Source: Takakia lepidozioides | Taxonomy: Eukaryota; Streptophyta; Takakiopsida; Takakiales; Takakiaceae | Reading direction: 5' to 3' | Assembly: GCA_030704615.1 (NCBI GenBank) | Contig: CM060732.1 | Location: 49,147,053 to 49,211,052 of the forward strand | Length of the DNA: 64,000 bases | Shown: piece by piece, positions 1-11,300 of the stretch | Position numbering within the stretch: the stretch's first letter is position 1 | How the letters are laid out: every line of letters starts with the position of its first letter | Made by a program: the position numbers and the translations under genes | Notes under the pieces: model-generated | What the model was told of the DNA's origin: nothing | What the model saw: the letters and a program-made list of their open reading frames with translations, nothing else | The model's database searches: none

Positions 1-1500
1 GGCAGCCAGCTCTGCTTTCACCTAAGGAGGGTTCAACCGACCTGCTATCCATTGCGCACTTATGTCTAAAGTCTGGTGATCTTGGACTTCTCTGTGAAAA
101 CCACCAGTGGGCCCCTGGGCAGCCATAGATTCAACCACATGGTGTTGGCAGATTGTGGGCATGTCTAGCTGCAATGGAAATTCATGCATCAGACAACAAA
201 TTGGACCCTATGCAAGCACAAACTTCTTCATGTGGGCCAGACATCCACATGATTGCAACTTACAATGCAATGCAACATGTTCATGTGGGCAACATTATAC
301 AAACACAATTCAATATGGAAGGTGAACGCAAAGTGCCAGGGGACGCGTTTGGAAGGCATGGAGAGAACTACTCTACAAGGAAATGCACGATGAGGGTAGC
401 AGAACCCTGGATTAGGGTTGGAGTGTATGTGACGATGTGGCATATATCCCAACGTCCATTCTTTCTTCAGATTTGCCAATTGAATAGACGTCAGAATGAT
501 TTTGAAAGAGGGCATGATGTATGCTTGGGATGCCATGTAGCATGGGGAGGATGAAGGCATGCAGGGGGGATGGAGGGCGATGCCATGCATGAGGGCAGGA
601 TGGGAGGAGGGATGGGAATGCGGGAGAGGGCACGTCTCATGTCCCGGAAGCGGGAACATGAGGCGCGGGAGGGTGTGCCGCGCGGTGTGCAGGCGTTGGA
701 GGGGGGGGGTGGGCGTGGGGTGGGGGGGGGGTCCACGCTGGCGGAACCGGGCCCCTCGCATTCAACTCCAGGGCCCCATCTAATGCTTGGCGATTAATTT
801 CAAGCGAATTTTCAGGTCCATTGAGGACTGTTTCTCAACCAGCCCAGATTGTTAAAATTGAGGCCACCACACATGACAAAGCTACACAAAGAAGCTCAAT
901 TCAATCCACACCCAATAGTAGCAAGATCTGAGAGTGCATAGACTCCCGGGAATGTATTAATGGAAACCTCTGGACTTACACTTTGCAAATGTCCTCAGCC
1001 ACTGTGAATGCGTCAAGCTAGCCAATTGACCCAAGCTGTGACCCACCAGAGATTATGAACAGTCATCCGCAGAGCATGACAACCAAATTTTTGACACAAT
1101 CACCCTCGTCACCAAAGCTGTAGTTAAAGAAAACTGAATCTGTCTCTAGTTTTGGAGTTTCCACAGACTCCAAGATGCATCTCTTCTCATATTGAGTAAT
1201 TGGGTAATTTAGAGAAGGGAGGGGTGCCTTTGTCATAGTAGTAGATATGGTTGTTGGAGCTCACCTGTTAGAATAGCCAGCACCAAGGAGTCATGCCCCA
1301 ATCCTTGATGACTTTTGGGAACACAAGTGGGCCCTTGTCCTTTCCCGTACCATTGCTTCCACGGTTTCCAAGCCTACTCAGCATCCCCGGACTCGCACAT
1401 GTGACGTACTTCATGTTGACAAGGGTACTTAGAATAGACAAAGGGTTTTCCTTGAACCCATTTTGAATCAGTCACGTTTCCACTATCATCCCACCTGCCA
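1..1500. other. non-coding, no gene recognised
   Basis: I see no convincing gene here. Open frames on both strands are short, overlap each other and show no family motif. The only structure I noticed is a G-run block, listed separately. The right part, roughly 1390-1530, lies just downstream of the PPR pseudogene. In one minus-strand frame it still resembles the E region that follows PPR repeats (a stretch containing AAGRWDDSGNV), so it is probably decayed 3' sequence of that gene. Confidence 0.5.
697..731 (+). other. G-run block, possible G-quadruplex
   Basis: Within 35 bases there are runs of about ten, three, four and ten or more guanines separated by one to three bases. This satisfies the usual G3+N1-7 quadruplex rule on the plus strand. 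No gene start is visible nearby, so any role is unknown. Confidence 0.6.
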
Positions 1501-1529
1501 GCTGCACAGGACATACTTGATAGGATCAC

Positions 1530-3237
1530 CTAATCTTTACAGAGATCTGAATCCCTCTTAAGAATGTGACTTGCAACACGCTCTGCTACCTCAACATTGC
1601 CATGTGTTCTGCAGGCACCTAGCAAGGCCGCCCACGCAGAAGCACTTGGTTGAATTGAAGTGTTGTTGATAAAGTCCTCTGCCTCATGCAACCGCCCTGT
1701 GCGGCCAAGAAGGGCCACCATGCACCCAAAATGCTCCAATGTAGGTGTAAGGCCATGAACTCGACTCAAGCAATCAAAATGGCGACAGCCGTCATCCACC
1801 AGGCCACCGTGGCTACATGCAGAGATAACAGAAGTGAAGGTAATACAATCCGGCTTCAAGCCTTCCTGTTGCATTTGTTCAAATAATTGGAGGGCCTCTC
1901 TACTGCACCCATGCTGGGCATATCCTGCAATTATAGCATTCCACGAGACCACATCTCGTTTAGCCATTCTGTCAAACACTTGACGCGCATCATTGACACT
2001 CCCGCACTTGGCATACATTCCAACAAAGCTATTCTCCAACTTAGTATGTGACGAAATACCAGCTTTGATGATATGCCCATGGAGCCACCTGCCCTTGTCC
2101 AGGGCTCCAACGTTGGCACATGCATTCAGGACGCAAATTAACGTGACCCTGTTGGGTGTCACCCCTTCCCAGAGCATTTGCTCATAGATTTCAAGAGCCT
2201 CTTTGCAGTCCCCAATCTGAGTATAACCTGTGATCATCGCAGTCCACGACACCACATCATGTTTAGCCATATTGTCGAACACTTGGCGGGCATCATTTAC
2301 ACTACCACACTTCGCATACATGTCAACAAGGGCATTCTCCAAATTAATGTATGGTCCAGTTCCAGCTTTGATGATGTCAGCATGAATCAGCTTGACCTTT
2401 TCAAGGTCTACTAGACAGGCACAAGCATTGAGAGCACAAATGAACGTGACCCTGTTGGGCATCGTCCCCTGTCGTTGCATTAGCTCATAAATATTGAGAG
2501 CCTCTTCACCATGTCCAGACTGAGTGTATCCAGCAATCATCACACTCCATGAGACAACATCTCGTTCGGACATTTTGTCAAACACTTGACGCGCCTCCTT
2601 TATGCTCCCACATTTGGCATATGTGTCCATGATGGCGTTCTCCAAATTAACATATGACCCAATTCCAGAATTCATGATGTCAGCATGGACCTGCTTGGTC
2701 CTCCCCAGGGCTCGAAGGCTGGCACATGCATTTAGGATGCAGATAAATGTCACCTGTTGGGTATCACCCTTTCCTTTTGCATTTGCTCGTAAATTCTGAA
2801 AGCCTCCTCTGCACACCCATGCTTGGCATATCCTGCCATCAGCATAGTCCAAGTGAATACGTTTCGTTGAGGCATTTCGTCAAACACTTGTTGTGCATCC
2901 ACGATGCTCCCGCACTTGGCATACATGTTAACAAGCGCACTGACTACAAAGATATTTGGCTTGTAATCCCTCCGAATAAGGTGGGCATGCCCTCTGCCAG
3001 GGCTTTCATGTTGATACACTCCCGCAAGAGAGAGACATAAGTATTGGAGTCTCCCCAGACGCCTTGTTGGTCCAAGATGTCCACTGCCTCTTTCAGTCTT
3101 CCCTGCTCGCACAATGTCCTCACATCCCCCAGGGTGTCAGCTGTAATATTGTTGAGTCCCTGTCTTGACCTTATTTTTAAAATGGTAGAGATGGCGGAGG
3201 TGCTACCCAGGCAGCCAGCCTGATGTGCAACAAGCAT
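1530..3237 (-). pseudogene. PLS-type pentatricopeptide repeat protein, frameshifted
   Basis: The translation is a run of PPR motifs with the usual plant PLS signatures: repeated LVDMYAKCGS, DARQVFD, DVVSWTAMITGY and GVTPNRVTFI blocks, ending in an E-like start (ASAWAALLGACRTHGN). Family knowledge: such proteins are usually organellar RNA-binding factors that act in editing or splicing, and their genes often lack introns, as here. The reading frame is broken twice. One break is near 2990, after the MKALAEG block. The other is near 2755, where one base is missing in the PNRVTFI block. The protein stops at 1530 shortly into the E region, and E-like sequence continues out of frame downstream. The first in-frame ATG is at 3237. 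I read it as a decayed gene; two assembly errors plus a short C-terminus would be the alternative. Confidence 0.85.
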
Positions 3238-3414
3238 GTGTCCCTGACGCCATCCTGCATAACTCAAATCTCCTGGTTACAAGCTTTGGTTCAAAGTATC
3301 TCAAAACTCCTGGTTTCTTCTAAGAAAGATCCCCACACAAGGAGAAGGACAGGATTACAACACCAATTTCGAGAGAATGAGAGAGGGAGAGAGAATTGCG
3401 AGCGGCATAACTAG

Positions 3415-5166
3415 AGAGCCAATTCGCCTAATAGGCACTTCCCTTATTAGTTCATGAGAGACTTGAAAACCCTTACAGTGATACAAAAAACATGACTAAA
3501 ATCATGTCAAGTGATTCAACATAAAAACATAAGTCATTTCGGACAGTTTGAGGAAATCCTATTAACTTCTTTTTTTAATCCTATTAACGTTATTCTCTAC
3601 TTACCATGCCAGGGAGCTGCCACGTCTGCTGAAAGTCTAGGAGCTGACCTTGCTTATTAGGAAGACTTATTAGGTCGGAAGCTGACCTAATAATTTCCAA
3701 TACAAAATAATAACCAAGTGACCGGCTGTAGGTGGTAACCCTAAAAGACCAGGTAGAGTCCGTAAGTGGCGTTAAAGAGGGTGACCGGTCCTACTCGTCC
3801 ATCGTTCTCGCACATGAGCAGCCTGCCTGTTGTGTGTGTGTGCACAATCTCTGGGGCGGCCATGGGGTATTGTTCCCATTCGTTATCTCACCGTATCCCT
3901 TCCTCTGTTGTGGCGTTCAGGAATTTGAGCCATTTCTTTTTTCAGGTTTTGATTGTGTTGTTGATGCGTCCACGAGCGCTTTTTTCCGCATAGCACTATG
4001 GTTGCGTAACCCGTCCTCGCAAGCCCCTTGATTTGTTTATCTTGTGCGATTTGTGATTTCCGGGGAACTTAGGTGCTGGCCTTCACTCGTAGCACAAAGA
4101 AATTTTTGCTTTCCCTTGCACTCGGCTATCCAAAGTGCCATCGTAGTTGCTAGGCCATCCGTCTGTCGTGTGGTTTTGATGGAATTCACGGCATTCAGGT
4201 CCAATGGCGTCGAAAGTGAGCAGGAATGGCATAATTCATGACATGTTTGGTGGTGTCAATATCTAGGCTCTGATGCCTATTTCATAGCCCCTTCTCTTTT
4301 TGTCTCTACTGATGCATATGTAGATCTGCCTTCAAATGCTCACGCGGTGTAACAAAGGCTGTGTCTTCCTTCTCCTAGTCCCTCCTGCTTTTGTCTCTCC
4401 CTCGTCGCAGTGAATTGTCGTGCCATTTCTATCCTTCTTTTGTACGGTGATCCTTTTGTTGCGCTACCATCTGTCTCTTCTCCTCCCAACTTGCTGTCGT
4501 AAAGTGTGGTCTGTCTTTTGTCGCTCCCAAATTACATTGTTCTTCCGGAGTTCTGGGAGTGTTGCTGGAGTTACAAGCTTTTTGACCCAAGTTCTACCTG
4601 TTTTCCCCTTACTTGATTAAAAACAAGCTATGTCCTATGAAGTCATTGTCGTCTTAGGTATTTCTGTTCAGTATTCGTCCTTTAGCAAGAAAGATCTAAG
4701 GTCGGGTGGTGTCTTCCACCGCCAGTTCAGAATTTACTCTCCACACCCGTTGTAGCAGAGTCCATGGTGGTGGGGAGATGCCCGCACAGCAATGATGTTA
4801 GAGAAACATCTAGCTAGGTAGGAAATCAGACAAAGAGAAAGTGCCAGACAGATGCAAGGGAATGAAAGAGCAGGCCTATTCTGGACCTAGGTACAGGCGT
4901 TGAGGTCCTCCTATGCTTGCAATGGATGAACTTGCAACTCGCTGTCAGGTACTCTCTCTCTCTCTCTCTACCTACGCACGTTTGTGGCATAATTGAACAG
5001 TTTCTCCTGTTGCAGATCGGGTAAAACTTCACCTAAATTGGTATAGGGGATTTGACGTTTCTAGTTAATTAGAGAAGAGAGTTCGTTATGCCTCCAAGAC
5101 GTTTTGTTTTGGTAAGAACTTCATCTGTTGTATTGAAAGTCTTGCAGTGGTTCTCTGAGACTGGAT
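3415..5166. promoter_or_regulatory. intergenic / SIZ1 upstream region
   Basis: This is non-coding sequence between the divergent PPR pseudogene and the SIZ1 start. It presumably holds the SIZ1 promoter and 5' leader. A short possible leader exon ends with a donor-like GTAAGA near 5115. Open frames here are short and show no family motif. I could not place a TATA box or transcription start. Confidence 0.4.
4951..4970 (+). repeat. (CT)n microsatellite
   Basis: A pure CT dinucleotide run about 200 bp upstream of the SIZ1 start codon. CT/GA tracts are common in plant 5' leaders and core promoters, so a leader position is plausible but unproven. Confidence 0.8.
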
Positions 5167-8100
5167 ATGGATGATTTGGTTATGCAGAGCCACTTGTCCT
5201 CCTTCCGAATCAAGGAGCTGAAAGATGTACTTTCGCTGCTTGGTCTACCCAAACAAGGCAAAAAGCAGGTGCATTACTGCATCCTTTTTGAGTAAATTTA
5301 TGGCAACTGAGGACCTCTTACTAAGCTTGGAAACAAGGTGCTTAGGCTCATAGCTTCTGTTCTCCTGAAAATGTCATGTAGCTCTAAAGCTCCCTTAATC
5401 ACGTTTTTTTGTGTCTTTGGGAAGGTTGTTATAGCTGGCATTGTTGCTCTTCTGTCATTGGGATGTTTGGGACCAGTCACGCATGCAAACAAGATCCACA
5501 TACTTACATCCACTGATGAAGTCAGTTGGGAATCTTAGCAGCTAGTCTCTGCTATCTAAGGAATGGTTGTACTATGGTGTCCTATGATTCATTGCTGCAT
5601 CTTTCTTCTTTTGTTGTTCGTTGTTTAGTGTTGTCCCATTGTTCTCTGTAGGTTTTGTTTAGTAGGACAATCCACTGTTGCCACGATAAGGTTTTGCCCC
5701 CTTCAATTGGCTACATTACCAAATGTAAGCCTGGAGTGCTTGCTGTTACACAAACACACATATATCTACGTGAGTGCTTCTAGTCCATGTAGGTCAGAAG
5801 GTGGGTACTATTGTACTCTTCATGCGATTCAGAATTTGCAGAGATGGCTTGGTAAGGGATTTCTAGGAGCGGGGAGTGTGATATGCTGTTGGATGTGTTC
5901 CGAGGGGTTAGAGGATCTACTGGGTTGTAGTTTTCCCTTGTGTAGGAAGAGGCCTCACGTTATTTCCCATTCATGACAGACTTTTCCCTTGCTCAGCCCA
6001 GGCCAAGATGTACTTCTTTCATCTCTCCCATCTTCAGTCAATACTGATACAATAATGTCATAGCTCTACAAGAGGGTTATCCCCAGATCTGAGATGACTC
6101 TGAATGACTTGGCGGTGCTTTGATAGTCTTACACTGAATGGTGCATGTTGGGGTTCTGCTAACCCTAACCTCTTCCTCAGTTCCTTAGGCATTATGTTTA
6201 TATCTGAACCAAGTACATAGTAGTCACAGTTGTATGGATGCAGAGGTTTGTCCACTTGATTGTTATTAGCCCAACTGGACCCTGATTTACGGGAGGAGTC
6301 CCAATCTGTGCTGCTGCTGTTCTGCAGTTTGGCTGCTGCCACTGTAGCTTATTGCAGGTGTTCTTTCCTTCCAGTGGTCTCTTTTCCTGCATTGCTTCCT
6401 CTCGTCACACATCCCTCATGTAGGAGCTGGCTCTGGCAATTGCTCCACTGGTTTCCAATCCTCCATTCAAGCTCATAAGTCCCCCGGCTGTCGTAATGGG
6501 CAGAGGGCCTAGCAGTTGCGAGTTCAGCCATGCTGTTTGTACTTGTAAATTCCTGGTTTCAGTTGCATGCAACAGACCTTCAGTTGTCTGTTGCTTGAGG
6601 GAACATTTAATGACTTTTTAAGTCATTCCTGATGCAACTCTTTTATGGCTGAGGCCAGTTTGAGTTAGCACTTTAGACTAGGGCTCATGGTGGAAATTCA
6701 CTTGCGGCACTGCCAGGTAAGGTTGCGCAAATGATGACAATGACCCTGCCAGGGTTTTTAAGCAGTAAGCAGGAAGCTCTGAGGTTCTTGGGAGTGAGAG
6801 CATGAACAATGCATCGTATGCCCATTGCCATTGGACTCCACAGCCAGCTCCATAACAAGCTTTAGCTTTTTGTCGGGCGTCTATATTGCAGGCCCTTCTA
6901 TGCACTGACTAAGTGTCTTCTTTGGATTAGGAGGACAAAGCATCTATTTTGGCTTAGTTGATGGCTCATGAGCCATTTATACAGAACTAGGAATTTCAGG
7001 ACGCAGGTGTTCTCCCACCTGTCCCTTTTCCACATTGCAGAGACCACAATTGTCTTCCCTGTATTTGGGCTGTAAAACAAATGGCAGTGGTGTCCTGTGT
7101 AGGTTGCTTGCTGTGAAGTACAAGACTGTGAGATAGTCTGCTTGTTGCCAGGGGTTCTTGCTGCAGCTGCTACTGTGTAGTAGCATGGAACCTAAGTTGG
7201 AGAGGCATGCTGAGAGAGGCTGGCTTGTACAGCATTGGTAAGAGGAGTGCTCTCCTTTCCTGGTTCAGTACCTGCCTCTTTGTACACTATTCCTCGTGAT
7301 AACCAATCAGACTGGGGGTATAGGTAGGTGTCAACACGAGCCCTGTGCTGAATATCAAGCTCTTCCCATTCAAGCTGGCCCCTCTCCTGTGTTCTGGCAC
7401 AGTTAGTTGGATGAGCCCTGCCAGTCATTTTATCATTTTTTTTTCATGTTCTTCACACCCGTTTCAAAGGGAGCCATTTCAACTGGCAACATGTGTAGAC
7501 TACACATAATGCAAGATTGGCATTCAGCTGACTGACCAGCTGCAAAGTGATGACATCATCACTTCGGTGCATTGATTGTCTACAGCTTCTTTCTTCTAGG
7601 CGTTCACCAAAATCCCTTGGAAGCTAGAGCTCTGTTCCTCTCCTTGACTTTGCTGTCATGTTAGTACAAACCTGTGCTCATTGAGAATGAGTGGCTTATG
7701 CCCACAGTTTGAGAAGTCTTGTACGTTAGCAAGGGAGAAAAGGAGGATGTAGAGCTGGAGAAAATAGAGGTGTGGGTGGGGCTTCTTGACTACCTTTCAG
7801 ATGTCACGATGACTTGCAAGTAAATACTTTAAATGAGGTAGTTAACTAGGTATTAAAGGGGGGTGGAGTAGAGGTTTGTTATTATTATTATTATTTTTTG
7901 ACTGGGTTTGGGTCTGTACATGGAAGATCTAATAGCTCTTGGGTGAGTGTGTGCGTGCAGATTCTGATGGACAAGATCATGGGAGTGATTTTACCTACAG
8001 AGAGGGAGACAATGAGTCACAAAGGTGCGTCTTGTCATTAGAAGTGCCAACAGTTTGTGAAGGTCAATGGCAGCTGTTTCTAATGGTGGAGGAGTCGCTT

Positions 8101-8375
8101 GCCATACTAAACTATTTTATTGGTCCCATAAGAGTGGCTTATTGTGCTTTGAGGTTCTTTATAATTAAGTTGTGACAAGGGTTGCCAGACGTGTTTTGAC
8201 TTAGTCAGTGATAACACCCTTAGAGGTCATGGATAGAGTGACATATGGAAGTGCAAGAGAGGTTGTTCATTTACTTGTGAATCTGGTGATATTTTTTGAT
8301 GAATATAGGTTCGAAAGCATTAAATAAGAATGTCAGCAGGGAGGATGCAGCAACTGTCATCGATGATATCTTCAG
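5167..8375 (+). CDS. SIZ1: SIZ1 exons encoding the SAP domain
   Basis: Three exons (5167-5268, 7961-8024, 8309-8375) give the SAP helix-extension-helix, which binds AT-rich or scaffold DNA. Exon one holds [20 protein letters not shown] and ends in GKKQ at a GT donor. Exon two supplies [11 protein letters not shown], the second SAP helix. Exon three supplies [15 protein letters not shown], matching the helix before the KMQ block of Arabidopsis SIZ1. Phases are 0, 1 and 2 and join cleanly. The 2.7-kb intron after exon one contains a minus-strand gypsy scrap. The intron after exon three holds a stack of LINE tails. Confidence 0.88.
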
Positions 8376-11300
8376 GTGTGGTTTTCCGCTCTTTCTTACT
8401 CTCTCACTCTCTCCAACCAATCTCCAGGAGTTGATTGATTGCGTGAAGAGATACTTTGATCTTTGGGGGCTAGAGGCTAATGTCAGCAAATGTGCAGTGG
8501 TAGCATTCAACAACAGAGGAGAGGGAGGAAGTGATCTTAAGTGGCAGTGGGGTAGCCAAGAGATCCCGGTCCTCCCTTCCTACACTTACCTGGGCGTTGA
8601 GTTTTCCTCCAATTGTAATTGGGATGCACATATCCGGAAAGTTGTTCAAACTGGCAAGGGCAAAGCTCTGGGGCTCACTAAATTTTTCCACTGCAGAGGG
8701 GTCAACTCTGAGGTTAAGAAAACCATGCTTTGTCGCGTTATTAGACCTGCCTTGGAGTACGGATCTGCAATATGGGTTGATAACTCCAACCAGGCTAAGT
8801 TTCTAGAATCCATTCAAGTGGGGGTGCTTAAGGAGTGTATGTCAGCATGCTCCAAAACAGCCAATGTGGCTGTTCGGGGTGAGTTTGGCATTCCGTCCTT
8901 AAGCTCCCGACGAGATGAATTCAAGGTCAGATGGTGGGGTCAGCTGCAACATATGCCCAACACCAGATATCCTAAGTCGATCGACTCTATATCTTGGAAA
9001 CAGGACCGCCCTGTCAAAAGGCTAAGTCCTGGCAGAAGAGAGTAGAAGAGATTCTCAAGGACCTGGACCTGGATCCACAAGTCTTGACCCTGCTGGATAA
9101 ATCTGACTTAGAGGCTGTAGTGTCCTCAGCCATGTCTGTTGCCATGAGATTGTCTGATGAAAATGAAGTTAGGCAGAAAACTTCCCTGAACTTGTTTCCA
9201 GTCAGTGACATGGGGGAGGACATCTTGGATGACCTCAAGGGTCTACCCACTCTCGGCACTAGACTGAAATTTAAACTCAGGGCAGGAAGCCTACCTTTGA
9301 ACAGCAAACAGAAGCAGAGAGGAAAGGGAGAGTGCAATTGCCCGCTGTGTGGGCAATCTGAAGACAGTATTCACTTTCTGATACACTGTCCGGGGTTCTC
9401 TCACCAAAGAGACGCTCTCTTCAATTCTATCAAGGGAATTGTGCCTGTACCCCTGTTTAACAACTTTGAAAGTCTCGAAGCTGAGCCAAAAGCCCAGGCC
9501 CTCCTGAGGCCTAGTTTTTGGGCAAATCACACATAGCAGATTGATGCTTGTGTGAAGGGATTTCTAGAGGATATCTGGAAAACCCGGATTAATTCTATAT
9601 ATGATGGTGAGTCACACTACCAACGTCAGCCCCTGACAGAGGTAGGTTCTGTCCCTTTTGTTCCCGCTCAAACTGGGCACGGGGTCAATGGCCACAAGGC
9701 TACGGCAAACGTCTTATGAGTACAATCTCTCACTCTCTCACATATGAGTCTCTTTTGTTCCCGCTCAAACTGGGCGTGGGGTCAATGGCCACAAGGCTAC
9801 GGCAAACAACGTCTTATGAGTACAATCTCTCACTCTCTCACATGTGTCTCCAAAGCCATGTCTGATACTCAAGACTGTCCGATGAAAATGAAGTTAGGCA
9901 TAAAACTTCCCTGACCTTGTTTCCAGTCTGTGACATGGATGAGAACTTTAAGGATGATCTCAAGGGCCTACATACTCTCAGTACAAGACTGACATTTAAA
10001 CTCGGGATGGGAAGCCTGCCTACCTTTGAACAAAAAAACAGATGCAGAGAGGAAGAGATTGTAATTGCCTCATATGCGGGCAGCCTGAAGACAATATCCA
10101 TTTTCCGATACATTGTCCCGGCTATTCTCACCAGAGAGTGACCCTCTTCAGGTCAATCAAGAGCATTGTCCCTGCACCTCTTCACCAACTTTCAAAATCT
10201 TGGGGCTGAGCCTAAAGCTCTGGCCCTGTCGTGGCCTAATTGCTGGGCAGCTCACAAACTGCAAGTCATGCTTGTGTGAAGGGCTTTCTAGAGGATATCT
10301 GGAAAACCCAACTAATTGTCTCACTCAAGGTAAGTCACACTACTGGAGTGAGCCCCTCACAACGTCCGTATCTTATGAGTACATTCTCCCATATGTGCTT
10401 CCCAAATCTCAAGGATGCCCCTGAAGCCCTCACTCTGTTGGGGTCTAATTGATGTGGAGCTCACACACAGCAGATTTATGCTTGTGTGAAGGGCTTTCTA
10501 GAGGAAACCTGGAAAGCCTGGACTAATTGTTTATATCAAGGTAGGTCCCACTACCGAAGTGAGCCCCTCACAAAGGTAGTGTTTGTTCCCTCTTGTTCCT
10601 CCCAAACTGGCGCAGGGTCTATGGCCACAAGGCTATGGCAAACATCTTATCTCAAAGGTGTGGCTTATATCTGGCAGTGTCCTTGTGGTTCCACCTGTGT
10701 TTGTTGGCCTTTGTTCCAGGATCATGTGTCCTCAGTCAGTTAGCAGGTGAGTGAAGAACACATGATCACAGCCAGTATTTGCTGGTGATCTCAGCTGATT
10801 CTGCAGCTAGCCTGCAGCAATGTGCTTTTCCCCATTTCAGGCATACTCAGGCGATATTCCGTTCGCTAGAGATGAACCACACTCCAGGAGGGAATCTAAT
10901 TTCACTGTATGATCTACAACAGTAGCAAGTCAATGGATCTTTGTTGCCGGATGTTTATATCTGTTCTGGCTTATGCGGCCTAGACTACAGTATTGTTGCA
11001 ATGGGAAGTTCTTCCATAAGAAGCTGATGCTACCTAGTTAGAGTTTCTGAGAGGAGCAGTAGTAGCAGAAATCAATCTTTTTGTCTAACAACTGTAGCCT
11101 CAGCAATCAACCTCCCAACCACAAAACGCTCTTGCATCTTGCAAACTAGTAGTTTAGCCGGTCTTACTCCAACAACCTGCTACCTACTTCTGTAAGTTCC
11201 GTCTTGTGGATCAGGTCCAGGCCTCTTACCAATTCACCCAGAGGGTCATTGGCCCTTGCTCCAGTAAATATACCTTGCCTTCCATAGCAATGTCTTAGAA

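Noticed and set aside
228-761. 177-codon minus-strand frame
   Set aside because: Proline/histidine-rich because of the G-rich plus strand. Several frames are open at once and no motif is seen.
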